Shown in pieces: positions 54,449-62,520 of a stretch of 64,000 nt of DNA. The notes under the pieces were generated by a model that saw nothing but the letters and a program-made list of their open reading frames with translations, had not been told where the DNA came from and made no database searches. Where the stretch lies: positions 62,001-126,000 of the IMG/VR virus record IMGVR_UViG_3300033977_000108; one strand, written 5' to 3'. Source of the stretch: a virus. How positions within the stretch are numbered: position 1 is the stretch's first letter; the number at the start of each line of letters is the position of its first letter. The translations under genes were made by a program, and so were the position numbers.

Positions 54449-54825
54449 AACAAATTCCCAAAGCTTGGCGGCGGCACAACAGAAAGAGAAAGAAATCCAG
54501 TTATGAAGTCATTGTAGAATGCTGGCTAAAGGAACTGGGTGCTCATTATAAGCGGGAAGCGGCAATCGGCCATTGCCACGCTGACTTCCTGATTTATCCC
54601 AGGACACTCGTAGAAGTCAATGGATGCTACTGGCACAAGTGCCTAAAGTGCTTTCCAAAGCCGACTAAGAAGCAGGAAGCGCAGAGAATCAGAGATTTCT
54701 ACCGCTATCAGTTCTTCCAAAAGAAAGGCTATAGAGTAGTGGTTATACGAGGGCACGAGATAGATGAAGACCCATTGGGAGTAAAAGAACACATTAAGAA
54801 ATTGTGCTCGTCTTTGGATGAGTGA
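54445..54825 (+). CDS. Vsr/DUF559-type PD-(D/E)xK endonuclease
   Basis: 126 residues from ATG 54445 (ATGA overlap with the preceding gene). The nuclease core is visible: Glu21 in SSYEVIVECWL, Asp47 in HADFLIYP, Glu57 in LVEVNGCYWHKC, and the later strand GYRVVVIRGHEI. This is the fold of Vsr and small homing-type nucleases. A Lys/Arg-rich N-terminus may bind DNA. In phages such genes are often free-standing mobile endonucleases, consistent with its position amid a glycan gene group. Confidence 0.8.
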   Translation: MKQIPKAWRRHNRKRKKSSYEVIVECWLKELGAHYKREAAIGHCHADFLIYPRTLVEVNGCYWHKCLKCFPKPTKKQEAQRIRDFYRYQFFQKKGYRVVVIRGHEIDEDPLGVKEHIKKLCSSLDE

Positions 54826-54827
54826 TT

Positions 54828-55730
54828 ATGGCTTTCGCATCAGGAAATGTAGGACCTAACATTGGGGGCGGATTGCTTGCCGGGCAGAACGATGCTACAG
54901 GCGGGCAGAATTCAGCCCTTTGGGGCGTCCCAATTGCCGCCGCCGCTGGTGGACTGGGTTATTGGGCGTGGAAGCGCTACCCAAGAGAAACCGCACAAAT
55001 GCCTTTATTCCCAAGAGGCGAGCTGCCGGAACGCAGTATGTTAGGCGCCATGGGAAGAGATATAGACCGGGCCTGGGCGTATGTCGGCAGTCGTATGTCC
55101 AGGACTATCGGCGACTTACGCTATAATATGGGCCGGCACCCACAGCAACTGGAACTGCCTTTTGGTGCTGCTGCGGCACGCAATGCGCGCGGTGTAGGAA
55201 GTTGGATAGGAAGAGCCAAGGCATGGGGAGGGAATCTTCGCACAGGCGCGATATGGGGCGTACCCGATATTATGAGGGGACGGCCTATTCGCGGGCTCAG
55301 CCGTGTAGGCCGAGGTATAGGGTCTGGTTGGAAGATGGGTTTTGGTTCCGGCTGGGCGGGCTGGGGATTTGGATTAGTGGCTGGCGGGGTAGGTGCTGGT
55401 TTAGCACCTCGGGGTCATAGAGTAAGCACCTTTGCCGGCGCAACAATGGGCTGGATGCTAGGAGCGCTTATAGGCGGCGCCATTGCCGGTCCTGTGGGTG
55501 CCACTGTTGGTATGTTTGTTGGAACCACGGCGTTAGAAGGTGTAATAGCCAAGCCTATACAATTCCTGCACGATTATGCTACGATGACCAGACATTTGGG
55601 CATGGGTGGTTGGTATGAGGATACCTATCCGGCTTATACTATGCGACAGCGGGCAGTAAGAGAGATGTCGGCTAGCCTACTCAATGCCCGACAATATTTG
55701 GGCCGCGAAGCTCTCCTTTTACATCAATGA
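54828..55730 (+). CDS. Gly/Ala-rich membrane-active-like virion protein
   Basis: 300 residues from ATG 54828 (a GTG two codons earlier is possible). Hydrophobic Gly-rich segments at about residues 32-46 (WGVPIAAAAGGLGYW) and ~165-245 (WAGWGFGLVAGGVGAGL; GALIGGAIAGPVGATVGMFV) resemble glycine-zipper membrane inserting helices; the middle is basic with GRGIGSGWK-type motifs. It could be an ejected membrane-pore or internal virion protein. It ends in REALLLHQ, whose last residues are nearly repeated at the end of the downstream HNH-type endonuclease. Confidence 0.6.
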   Translation: MAFASGNVGPNIGGGLLAGQNDATGGQNSALWGVPIAAAAGGLGYWAWKRYPRETAQMPLFPRGELPERSMLGAMGRDIDRAWAYVGSRMSRTIGDLRYNMGRHPQQLELPFGAAAARNARGVGSWIGRAKAWGGNLRTGAIWGVPDIMRGRPIRGLSRVGRGIGSGWKMGFGSGWAGWGFGLVAGGVGAGLAPRGHRVSTFAGATMGWMLGALIGGAIAGPVGATVGMFVGTTALEGVIAKPIQFLHDYATMTRHLGMGGWYEDTYPAYTMRQRAVREMSASLLNARQYLGREALLLHQ

Positions 55731-55738
55731 GTTAGCAC

Positions 55739-55763
55739 TTGACAGCTTTGCGTAGTTTATAAT
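55739..55763 (+). promoter_or_regulatory. Promoter-like sequence before the HNH-type endonuclease
   Basis: A perfect -35 hexamer TTGACA (55739-55744) and a perfect -10 hexamer TATAAT (55758-55763) occur in the 54-base gap upstream of the gene, but only 13 bases separate them rather than the usual 16-18. The -10 reads TATAATAC, as in the promoter before the GIY-YIG gene at 2148. A GGGAGGA ribosome site follows. Confidence 0.45.
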
Positions 55764-55784
55764 ACACTAACATCGGGAGGAACT

Positions 55785-56519
55785 ATGGCAAAGCTAATAA
55801 ATTTGCTTGGGCAGCGTTTTGGCAGACTTGTTGTAGTAGAGCGGATGAGACAAAATAAGAGAGATAGGCCGGCATGGCGATGCTTGTGTGATTGTGGGGT
55901 TGAAACAATCATTGAAGGCGAAAATCTTAGATATGGCCATACAAAAAGCTGCGGTTGTTTAATACCAAATTTCATAGATCTGACTGGACAACGTTTTGGT
56001 AAATTGGTTGTTTTAGAGATGGCTGATAGGAACAAATTTCATCATATTCTATGGAAATGTAAATGTGATTGTGGAATGCTAAAATCTGTTTCTACGACCG
56101 TGCTAAGGAATGGAAAAACTATCAGTTGTGGCTGCGCTCATAAAGAAGCCATGGTTGCTCTTAGTAAGCAGTATCGTGAAGCTCATGGCTGTATTAGTGA
56201 AACCTATGAATATAAGATATGGCAATCGGCAAAACATAGGGCAAAGCGTGATAATCTACCGTTTAATATCTTGCCATCCGATATCATAATCCCTAAATTA
56301 TGCCCGGTTCTCGGTATTGAGTTGAAAAGGAATGGGCGAGAAGCAAAAGGTGATAGTCCATCTATGGATAAGATAATCCCACAACGAGGCTATGTTAAAG
56401 GAAATATCAGGATTATCAGCTTTAGAGCCAATTCTATAAAGAGGGACGCTACGGCTGAAGAGCTTAGAAAAGTGGCCGACGATGCAGCAAAACAGGAAGC
56501 TATGCTATTTCATCAATAG
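55785..56519 (+). CDS. HNH-type homing endonuclease with two tandem zinc-finger repeats
   Basis: 244 residues. The first half has two copies of a Cys-finger repeat: GQRFGRLVVVE ... WRCLCDCG ... SCGC, and GQRFGKLVVLE ... WKCKCDCG ... SCGC. The second half has the catalytic-type block: YKIWQSAKHRAKRDNLPFNI, CPVLGIEL, SPSMDKI and RGYVKGNIRIISFRANSIKRDA, which is typical of phage homing endonucleases of the HNH/His-Me class. The last residues EAMLFHQ copy the end of the upstream gene. It has its own promoter-like sequence. More AT-rich than its neighbours. Confidence 0.82.
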   Translation: MAKLINLLGQRFGRLVVVERMRQNKRDRPAWRCLCDCGVETIIEGENLRYGHTKSCGCLIPNFIDLTGQRFGKLVVLEMADRNKFHHILWKCKCDCGMLKSVSTTVLRNGKTISCGCAHKEAMVALSKQYREAHGCISETYEYKIWQSAKHRAKRDNLPFNILPSDIIIPKLCPVLGIELKRNGREAKGDSPSMDKIIPQRGYVKGNIRIISFRANSIKRDATAEELRKVADDAAKQEAMLFHQ

Positions 56520-56528
56520 GGAGTATCT

Positions 56529-56774
56529 ATGGCTGATATTACATATGGAGGGCTGGATTTAACGCTTTTAGAAGGACGTGTGAATCAATTAGATGGGGCG
56601 GGCCTGCCCGCTGGACAAACATCGGACATCGCCGCCTTACAAAAGCAAATCAATGGCCTGAAGACTACAATGAATAATCTTACCCTAACCTTTGAGCAGC
56701 AATTACAGGCTCTCACCAAACAGGTAGCCAATCTAACCATCCTAGTCAATACGATAACAGGAACCAACTCCTAG
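56529..56774 (+). CDS. Small coiled-coil protein, 81 aa
   Basis: ATG 56529 follows AGGGAG. The C-terminal two thirds are a heptad helix (about residues 33-75: IAALQKQINGLKTTMNNLTL ... ALTKQVANLTILVNTI). Probably a trimeric or dimeric helper such as a fibre chaperone or foot. It is the last plus-strand gene, and its TAG stop overlaps the TAG of the facing gene within CTAG. Confidence 0.65.
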   Translation: MADITYGGLDLTLLEGRVNQLDGAGLPAGQTSDIAALQKQINGLKTTMNNLTLTFEQQLQALTKQVANLTILVNTITGTNS

Positions 56775-56956
56775 GGAATATACCGGTCCGTGGAAACAAA
56801 TAGGTGTATCTCCCAATCGTATGACTCATGCAAATGCGTAATGACTTTAGGCGGGTGCAGCCAATAAAGCAGCATGGTGCTCCAGGCAATCTTATCCCTC
56901 CTGTAGTTCTGTCCATAATCAAATAATCTGGGCTTATTGTCCGTGTTTTTAGGCAT
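56771..56956 (-). CDS. Small protein of unknown function, 61 aa
   Basis: The ATG overlaps the stop of the upstream glycosyltransferase gene (TAATG), a firm sign of translational coupling. 61 residues, Trp-, His- and Tyr-rich (IAWSTMLLYWLHPP), no family recognised. It is the last gene of the minus-strand glycan group and converges on the gene at 56529-56774 with overlapping stop codons. Confidence 0.6.
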   Translation of the reverse strand: MPKNTDNKPRLFDYGQNYRRDKIAWSTMLLYWLHPPKVITHLHESYDWEIHLFVSTDRYIP

Positions 56957-58440
56957 TATTGTCTCTTCAAGATACCATTTTCAAAGTGTCGGGAGCGTCC
57001 TGGGATTAGAGGCGCTGCCGCTGCTGACTTCTGTACCGTTCGGCGCTGAATAGGCCTCTGGATAGGCCTCTGGTGCGGCAGAATTGGCTTCCTGACGGGG
57101 TTCGGGATACTGGTTAGGGTCTGAGGTATAGGCTTTTTATAGCTTTTACTCCTGGGTTTCTGCGTTTCGGTCCTATCTGTCCTGAAATCATAGATATACA
57201 GAGGTTCTTCTATCGTATAGCCGGTCTTCAAAACGCCGTCCTTTGTCATTAGATGCCAGCGTTCGGAGTCTTCACTCATGCTTTTGGCAGGAAATCTGTA
57301 CTGGCGGGCGATTGTGGCACGCGTAGGGCATAAATGATTGGGCTCGCGGATTTGAAATACATCGCTCAAGTCTGTATCTTGTTTGTATTCAATGGCAAAG
57401 CGGGAAATCCTGGGATGCTTCAAGTCCAACATAGTAAGTTGAAGGAAGCAGATGACGTCTACATCTTTCTCTGCGGCGGCCACCAGCTTGGCTACATAGT
57501 CGGCCGTAATCTTATCATCGTCATCAATGTAGCATAGATATTTCCCTCTGGCTATGTCCATCAATTCATTGCGTTTAGTACCTACATCCTTTTCCAGATT
57601 ATCAATGTTATACAGTATTTCAACATCGTCTGGGTTGGGCAAGTCAAACACCTGGGCGTATAACCCAGCCAATAAATCCACCAATAGCTGATGCCGGCTT
57701 TCAATCGAACAGATTAGAATGCTCAAAATAGGGTCTTTGATATCGAAGTTCTTAGCCCGCCGTTTGTTAAAAAGCTCTCCATCTACACCATAATAGGTCT
57801 CATTCCTTTGCATCAGCTCATCCCATTGGGCGCCGGTGAAAATCGGATGCAAATGCTTGACCAAGCACTTCCCTGAAGCCCTGCTCCATTCGGGTACCTC
57901 GGTGAATTTATGCAGCATTTTATGTACTTCACCATTCTCTGTGTCGCCGTATAAAGAAACATAGGCAGGAGAAAAGAAGTAGTTGAAACGACGATACAGA
58001 TTATAGCCGATAATGCAAAGGGTCGGCATGCTATCCGGCCGGAAGCCATCCCAATAGTATAAACTACCATCCAGCCCTGGATAATACTTATCCATGTCTG
58101 TCGCTATGATGTCGTCATAATCTTTTACCTGCGGCCACATATCGTCGGCGGCTACGATGGCAATGTCAAACCTGCGGCCGTGCATCCCTATATTGCAGGC
58201 CTCATGCTTGCAGCGGGCATGGACTATCATAAACTCTACATTGGCGCCATTGCTGGTGTATTTATGGCTGGTGCCCGCGCTAAAAAGATCCAAAGCGGTC
58301 TGTAAGGTTGGGTCATCATCATCAAGATTGACAAGGAAGTTCACATTATGCTTGCCAGAGAGCAGGGAAATCCAAGTGTCCAAACATTCCTTGAATTGTG
58401 TCGGGCGGGAGCGGGTTGGGAATTTGATTAGTATTTCCAT
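56956..58440 (-). CDS. Double GT-A glycosyltransferase with conserved C-terminal tail
   Basis: 494 residues. The N-terminal GT-A-like domain (1-235; FPTRSRPTQFKECLDTWI, VNLDDDDPT, AADDMWPQ) is followed by a second GT2 domain (~237-420; ILSILICSIESRHQLL, KRNELMDIARGKYLCYIDDD). A Pro/Arg-rich linker (~425-480) leads to the terminal motif SRHFENGILKR. The second domain and the tail are related to the 59837-60571 protein. The start overlaps the previous stop (TGATG). Likely adds two sugars in the same pathway as its neighbours. Confidence 0.8.
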   Translation of the reverse strand: MEILIKFPTRSRPTQFKECLDTWISLLSGKHNVNFLVNLDDDDPTLQTALDLFSAGTSHKYTSNGANVEFMIVHARCKHEACNIGMHGRRFDIAIVAADDMWPQVKDYDDIIATDMDKYYPGLDGSLYYWDGFRPDSMPTLCIIGYNLYRRFNYFFSPAYVSLYGDTENGEVHKMLHKFTEVPEWSRASGKCLVKHLHPIFTGAQWDELMQRNETYYGVDGELFNKRRAKNFDIKDPILSILICSIESRHQLLVDLLAGLYAQVFDLPNPDDVEILYNIDNLEKDVGTKRNELMDIARGKYLCYIDDDDKITADYVAKLVAAAEKDVDVICFLQLTMLDLKHPRISRFAIEYKQDTDLSDVFQIREPNHLCPTRATIARQYRFPAKSMSEDSERWHLMTKDGVLKTGYTIEEPLYIYDFRTDRTETQKPRSKSYKKPIPQTLTSIPNPVRKPILPHQRPIQRPIQRRTVQKSAAAAPLIPGRSRHFENGILKRQ

Positions 58441-59840
58441 CAGATTGATGTATAGAACTCGTGCATCTTCTCGGGCGTCACATAATGCGTGCTGATGATG
58501 TCATTATCCTTCGTGGGGTAGGCATCAGAAATAGAAGACTGATAGCGCGTATCCCAGTGTAAGAAAATCTTGTGCTGTGCCAATAGGCGGCTGACTGCTG
58601 TGTCTTCTGGTTGCAGACCGCCTTCAAAGATTGTAAACTCTTCCAAGGAATGGGATAGAATGGCTTTCATTGCTGCCCGGCTTAGCCAATAACCAGCGCC
58701 GCCGGAAGCAAATGGCACATCGCCGGACCTGTGCTCCGCATTTAGTTCCCGCCCTACATAGTCATAACAAACATAATCCGAATACAAAAGCCTATCGGGC
58801 ACTGCATAGGTGTCGGTGTCGCATTTGAAAAGATAGGTATAGCCTTGTTTATAGGCCCAATCAATCAGAGCATAAACCTTGTGGCATAGATGGTCATAAT
58901 CGCCAGGCACATCCAGGTATACTTCATTCGGCTTTGTTGTTGGCTGGTCGCCGGCCCCAAAGAAGAAGCGTACATCTACATTGGGAAGATTGCCTAACCA
59001 GGTTTCCTGTTGGGCCTTCTGAGATTCCCTGTTCTTATCACAGGCTGGGACAGCGACTAATATCTTTTCATCAGGCACTGCCAGTTTATACCAGCGGTCG
59101 GGTATAATGTCTTTGGCGTCGATGTCTTTGATTGCAAACCATTTATCTGGGGCTATGCGCAACCCAGTGTATTGGGATAGCCACGAGCCCCACCAAGAAT
59201 AGCTACTATTTGTGATAATCGCATGGCGGCATAAAGTCATCAATCGCAGATGCACGTATTTATCCCCGGGGACTACTACCCCGTCAAACTGGGACAATCC
59301 ATTCCAACCTGGTTCATCGGTGAAGATGTAGAACTTGGGATTCTGCACTTTCTGCTGAATCAGACTACACGCCGCGCGATACCAAGACAAAGGCATCAAT
59401 CCATGGATTTTCATCACATCGCTTCGTAGATAATCACCCCGGCGGATAGATACAGCTACGGATTCGCTATTGCTTATCTCTTTGGCCAGGTCAGGTGGCC
59501 TTATCTGATAACGAAAAGCAAGGTGCCGCCTGATAACGGGTTCTATCGCCGCAAAATACTTCTCGGATTGCCAATAACCATCAAAGCAATTATTGTCCCC
59601 TGCTTCAAGAAATGAGGGATTGAATGTAAAAGCATCCTCTGTTTTCGTGATGGGGATAGCATGGCTTATAGTGGAAGCCTTGATCATGAAATGCTGGAGA
59701 TCGTATGTTCTGCCAGAACTATCAGGATAGGTAGAAGTATCTAATAGCAAAGATGTTTTATACCGCTGGGCAAGAGCGGTGCCAAAGGCGTACTGGAACA
59801 TCTGATTCCCGAGACCACCTCTGAGTTTTATAGTAATCAT
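58440..59840 (-). CDS. Fusion of GT11 alpha-1,2-fucosyltransferase-like and GT31-like domains
   Basis: 466 residues. Residues 1-260 are GT11-like: RGGLGNQMFQYAFG (7-20), SIRRGDYLR (131-139; the usual His before RRGD is Ser here) and TNSSYSWWGSWL (210-221). Residues ~262-466 are GT31-like: VAVPACDKN, QQETW, the metal site CDTDTY (DTD 341-343), SGGAGYWLSRAAM and PEDTAVSRLL. One chain may thus carry out a galactosyl-type and a fucosyl-type transfer in sequence. It overlaps its upstream neighbour (ATGA) and downstream neighbour (TGATG). Confidence 0.85.
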   Translation of the reverse strand: MITIKLRGGLGNQMFQYAFGTALAQRYKTSLLLDTSTYPDSSGRTYDLQHFMIKASTISHAIPITKTEDAFTFNPSFLEAGDNNCFDGYWQSEKYFAAIEPVIRRHLAFRYQIRPPDLAKEISNSESVAVSIRRGDYLRSDVMKIHGLMPLSWYRAACSLIQQKVQNPKFYIFTDEPGWNGLSQFDGVVVPGDKYVHLRLMTLCRHAIITNSSYSWWGSWLSQYTGLRIAPDKWFAIKDIDAKDIIPDRWYKLAVPDEKILVAVPACDKNRESQKAQQETWLGNLPNVDVRFFFGAGDQPTTKPNEVYLDVPGDYDHLCHKVYALIDWAYKQGYTYLFKCDTDTYAVPDRLLYSDYVCYDYVGRELNAEHRSGDVPFASGGAGYWLSRAAMKAILSHSLEEFTIFEGGLQPEDTAVSRLLAQHKIFLHWDTRYQSSISDAYPTKDNDIISTHYVTPEKMHEFYTSI

Positions 59841-60571
59841 GTCCTTTTTAGCACGCCATTCTCAAAATGCCTGGAGCCGTGAGAAGTGGGGACTATGTTC
59901 TTTGGCGTGGGCGTTGGCTTACGAATAACCTGGCGTCTAGGCAGGATTGGTTTTGTGGCGGGGGCTGTGATTGGGTTCTTGGCATGAGTTTCCGTACCCT
60001 TGAAGCGGAAATCATAAAGGTAGATGGGCACAGGAATGGTAGTGCAGGTTCTTATGTGCTGGAATACTTCCATAGCCCATGCGCTATCTTCCCCATAGGA
60101 AATCTCTGGGAACTTGTGGGCTTTGGCGTGGGCGGCTAAAATAGGACAGACATGGTAGGGAGGTTTATTATACACACCTTCAATGGTAGGGCTCTCCTTG
60201 CCATAATCCATTGAATGCCTAAACATCTTAGGGTTTCTTAAGTCCCAAGTAATAATGCCGGTAATGCCTACAGCGTCAGGGGATGTTTTTACGGCGTCCA
60301 GGATGCGGGCTACATAATCGCCGGCAACTCGGTCATCGTCATCAACAAAGACCACATACTTGCCGCGGGCCATCTCAAGGAGTTTATTGCGCTTGGCGCC
60401 TACGGTAATCTCTTTATTATCAACCAGATAGATGATTTCTACTGATTCAGGATTGGGCAGGTATTTAATCTGGGCGTATAAGGATGCAAGCAATCCCTGG
60501 AGCAATTCTTTCCTGGCTTCCAGCGAACAAATGAGAATACTTAAAATAAGAGATTGTTCGGTCTCCGGCAT
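59837..60571 (-). CDS. GT2 glycosyltransferase with conserved C-terminal tail
   Basis: 244 residues: a single GT2 domain (SLILSILICSLEARKELLQG, VGAKRNKLLEMARGKYVVFV, then Asp77-80 DDDD) and a later acidic site (SYGEDSAW). A Pro/Thr-rich linker leads to SRHFENGVLKRT, the same tail as in the 56956-58440 protein. It is paralogous to the second domain of that protein. Starts by TAATG overlap with the gene before. Confidence 0.82.
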   Translation of the reverse strand: MPETEQSLILSILICSLEARKELLQGLLASLYAQIKYLPNPESVEIIYLVDNKEITVGAKRNKLLEMARGKYVVFVDDDDRVAGDYVARILDAVKTSPDAVGITGIITWDLRNPKMFRHSMDYGKESPTIEGVYNKPPYHVCPILAAHAKAHKFPEISYGEDSAWAMEVFQHIRTCTTIPVPIYLYDFRFKGTETHAKNPITAPATKPILPRRQVIRKPTPTPKNIVPTSHGSRHFENGVLKRT

Positions 60572-61677
60572 TAAGTTGCATCCTCATCGCGGGCCCTCAT
60601 GATAGCTCGTATTCCATCTCTCAATTCAATGGTGCGTTGGTCTGTGGCGCCAATCAGTTGCCATAATCCCTGATGGTCGCGTTTCAAATCGTGGGCCGGG
60701 TCAAAGCGAATTCTGTCAAGGAAAGACCAGCGAGTAGCATAGCCTCTCTTGTTCTTTGATCCGTGATAGAAGTGGAACACATGGCCGGGCATAAAGCCTA
60801 CATTCTTCTTTATGTGGTCGGCGCATAGCTTGGCCCAATTTCGCACCATGCTATTATAGATAGTCAGGTGGTCTGTATGCTCGGCTATTGAGGATTCAAC
60901 ATGGCCTATAAGAGCCGTAGCCATATGCCAATCGGCAGATCCCATTATAGCCCAGTCAATCAGCATACCAACTTTGGCTAAGGAACTCCTACGCCAAGCC
61001 CAAGCCAACCCAGGCTGCCCCCAGAAGCCTTTTGCATAACCACCAGGGCCATAGGCAGCCTTGAATGGGATGGGGTCATGCCCGCCAGGCCTATGAGGCT
61101 CATTCTGCTTTGCAAACCATTCGGCTATAAAGCCTGGAAACATCAGCGTATCACGCGCGAACAGGTTCTTATCCCTTTGTCTCACGCCCATGGGCTCATA
61201 GTTGGCATTCAAGTCTTGTACTGTGCTGAACATCTGTATGACATCATAATGTTGCAGCAGATGTAGTGTTTCTTGTGCCCAGTCCTGGCGCGCGAACATA
61301 GCGTCGGCGTCAATAAAGGCTATGTATTGAGCCTCCGCCGGCAATCGCTGAACCATTAGATTCTGGGCGTTTTCTTTATACCAGAGCTCATCATGGGAGC
61401 GCAGCTGCAAATGGTGCGGATTGTCAGGCTGCGTTACTTCAAACTGGCGGCCACCAAAAGCTACCTCGGCGGTATATAAAACGGCACCGCCTGCCTCGAT
61501 TTGGCGTTCAAAATTATGATAGTTCTGATAACGAGAACGCCAACGGAGAGGATTGCTCACCATGGTGACAACATAAAGTTTGTCTGGGAAAGGGTGTATA
61601 CCGGGTTTGGCATGTGCAGGATGCTCAATATATGCCCCGGAACCCTCTGGAAAGTGTTTCAGGGGATGGGCATTCAT
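60571..61677 (-). CDS. GT-A type glycosyltransferase, unclassified
   Basis: 368 residues. It has a GT-A-like start (PDKLYVVTMVSNPLRWRSRY), a DXD motif in YIAFIDADAMF (DAD 123-125) and a C-terminal region GFWGQPGLAWAWRRSSL ... SADWHMATALIGH, the type of acceptor-side block seen in phage glycosyltransferases. First of four co-directional glycosyltransferase genes. Ribosome site TTAGGA upstream. Confidence 0.72.
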   Translation of the reverse strand: MNAHPLKHFPEGSGAYIEHPAHAKPGIHPFPDKLYVVTMVSNPLRWRSRYQNYHNFERQIEAGGAVLYTAEVAFGGRQFEVTQPDNPHHLQLRSHDELWYKENAQNLMVQRLPAEAQYIAFIDADAMFARQDWAQETLHLLQHYDVIQMFSTVQDLNANYEPMGVRQRDKNLFARDTLMFPGFIAEWFAKQNEPHRPGGHDPIPFKAAYGPGGYAKGFWGQPGLAWAWRRSSLAKVGMLIDWAIMGSADWHMATALIGHVESSIAEHTDHLTIYNSMVRNWAKLCADHIKKNVGFMPGHVFHFYHGSKNKRGYATRWSFLDRIRFDPAHDLKRDHQGLWQLIGATDQRTIELRDGIRAIMRARDEDAT

Positions 61678-61697
61678 GTTTAAATCCTAATAATCTT

Positions 61698-62501
61698 CTA
61701 TGCTGTAACTAAACTGACATCTGCTTCCAATTGCGCCAGGTCCAGTCCTGTAGGAGTTACTCCGCTCTTGGTGAACCAATCGGGAGTAATCAGAACATAA
61801 GCTTCGTCAAAATAATGATGGAGGAATGGCCAAGTCAACCCAAGCGTCTCGCCCCAAGTAACGCAGGTAAGACCTTGTACGCCGACACCATTGTTCTTTA
61901 GTAACGCGCGGATGGTATATTGTCCGATTGGTATGCAATGTCCGCCCCAACTGCCAGGAGCTGCGTTTGGATCGCTTCCAACCGGCGTATCAGCGTCCCA
62001 CCAGAGAGGAGGCGTGGCATCTGTCTGATTCTGCGCGGTTATTGGAAGATTGACGCCACAATAAATTCCACCGAACAAATCAGTGGCGATTTCTACTTCC
62101 TTTTCACTCTTTAGATTGACCGCGGCATAAGCTTCTAGTTTTATGCCGGCGATAGGATTATTTCTCCACCAGTTCAGCAGGTCTAAAATGACCAAGCCAT
62201 CGTCATTTGGGCTCAATTCCTTGTAAATACTGACTATCTGATCTTCGGTCGGGGTCACAGGACTGCCACAGGCCGTTGTCCAAAGCTGAATCATGTGGCC
62301 AATAGCCGCCAAAGTACAATCACCCAGCGTATCGTTGCCGTACATGGGCCAGCTGCTTACTTTGGTTAGCCAATCTATTGAAGACGCTGGCAAGGTCACC
62401 TGTGCTTTGGCAGGCTTTATCAGTTTGGTGATATACTTGCTCAATTGCAGAGTGCGAGGGTCTATCTTCGCGGGTTTCTTACCGAGCTTACGATTAGGCA
62501 T
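61698..62501 (-). CDS. Papain-like cysteine peptidase-type protein
   Basis: 267 residues. The basic N-terminus is followed by YGNDTLGDCTLAAIGH (Cys62) and SWGGHCIPIGQY (His188), then VTWGETLGLTWPFLHHYFDE, the order expected for a papain/C39-like fold. Possible roles are processing of virion proteins or cleavage of host cell-wall peptides; the substrate is not evident. No signal peptide. It lies between the tRNA gene and the glycosyltransferases on the same strand. Confidence 0.72.
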   Translation of the reverse strand: MPNRKLGKKPAKIDPRTLQLSKYITKLIKPAKAQVTLPASSIDWLTKVSSWPMYGNDTLGDCTLAAIGHMIQLWTTACGSPVTPTEDQIVSIYKELSPNDDGLVILDLLNWWRNNPIAGIKLEAYAAVNLKSEKEVEIATDLFGGIYCGVNLPITAQNQTDATPPLWWDADTPVGSDPNAAPGSWGGHCIPIGQYTIRALLKNNGVGVQGLTCVTWGETLGLTWPFLHHYFDEAYVLITPDWFTKSGVTPTGLDLAQLEADVSLVTA

Positions 62502-62520
62502 ACGAACTCCTTCAAAGAAT

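Noticed and set aside
55739-55763. Calling a standard sigma-70 promoter upstream of 55785
   Set aside because: Both hexamers are perfect but the 13-base spacer is too short, so only a promoter-like label is given.
56956-61677. Idea that the minus-strand glycosyltransferases are a bacterial O-antigen island
   Set aside because: They are tightly coupled to phage-type small genes and nucleases, no polymerase, flippase or nucleotide-sugar genes are present, and one has a sister gene in the plus-strand phage operon.
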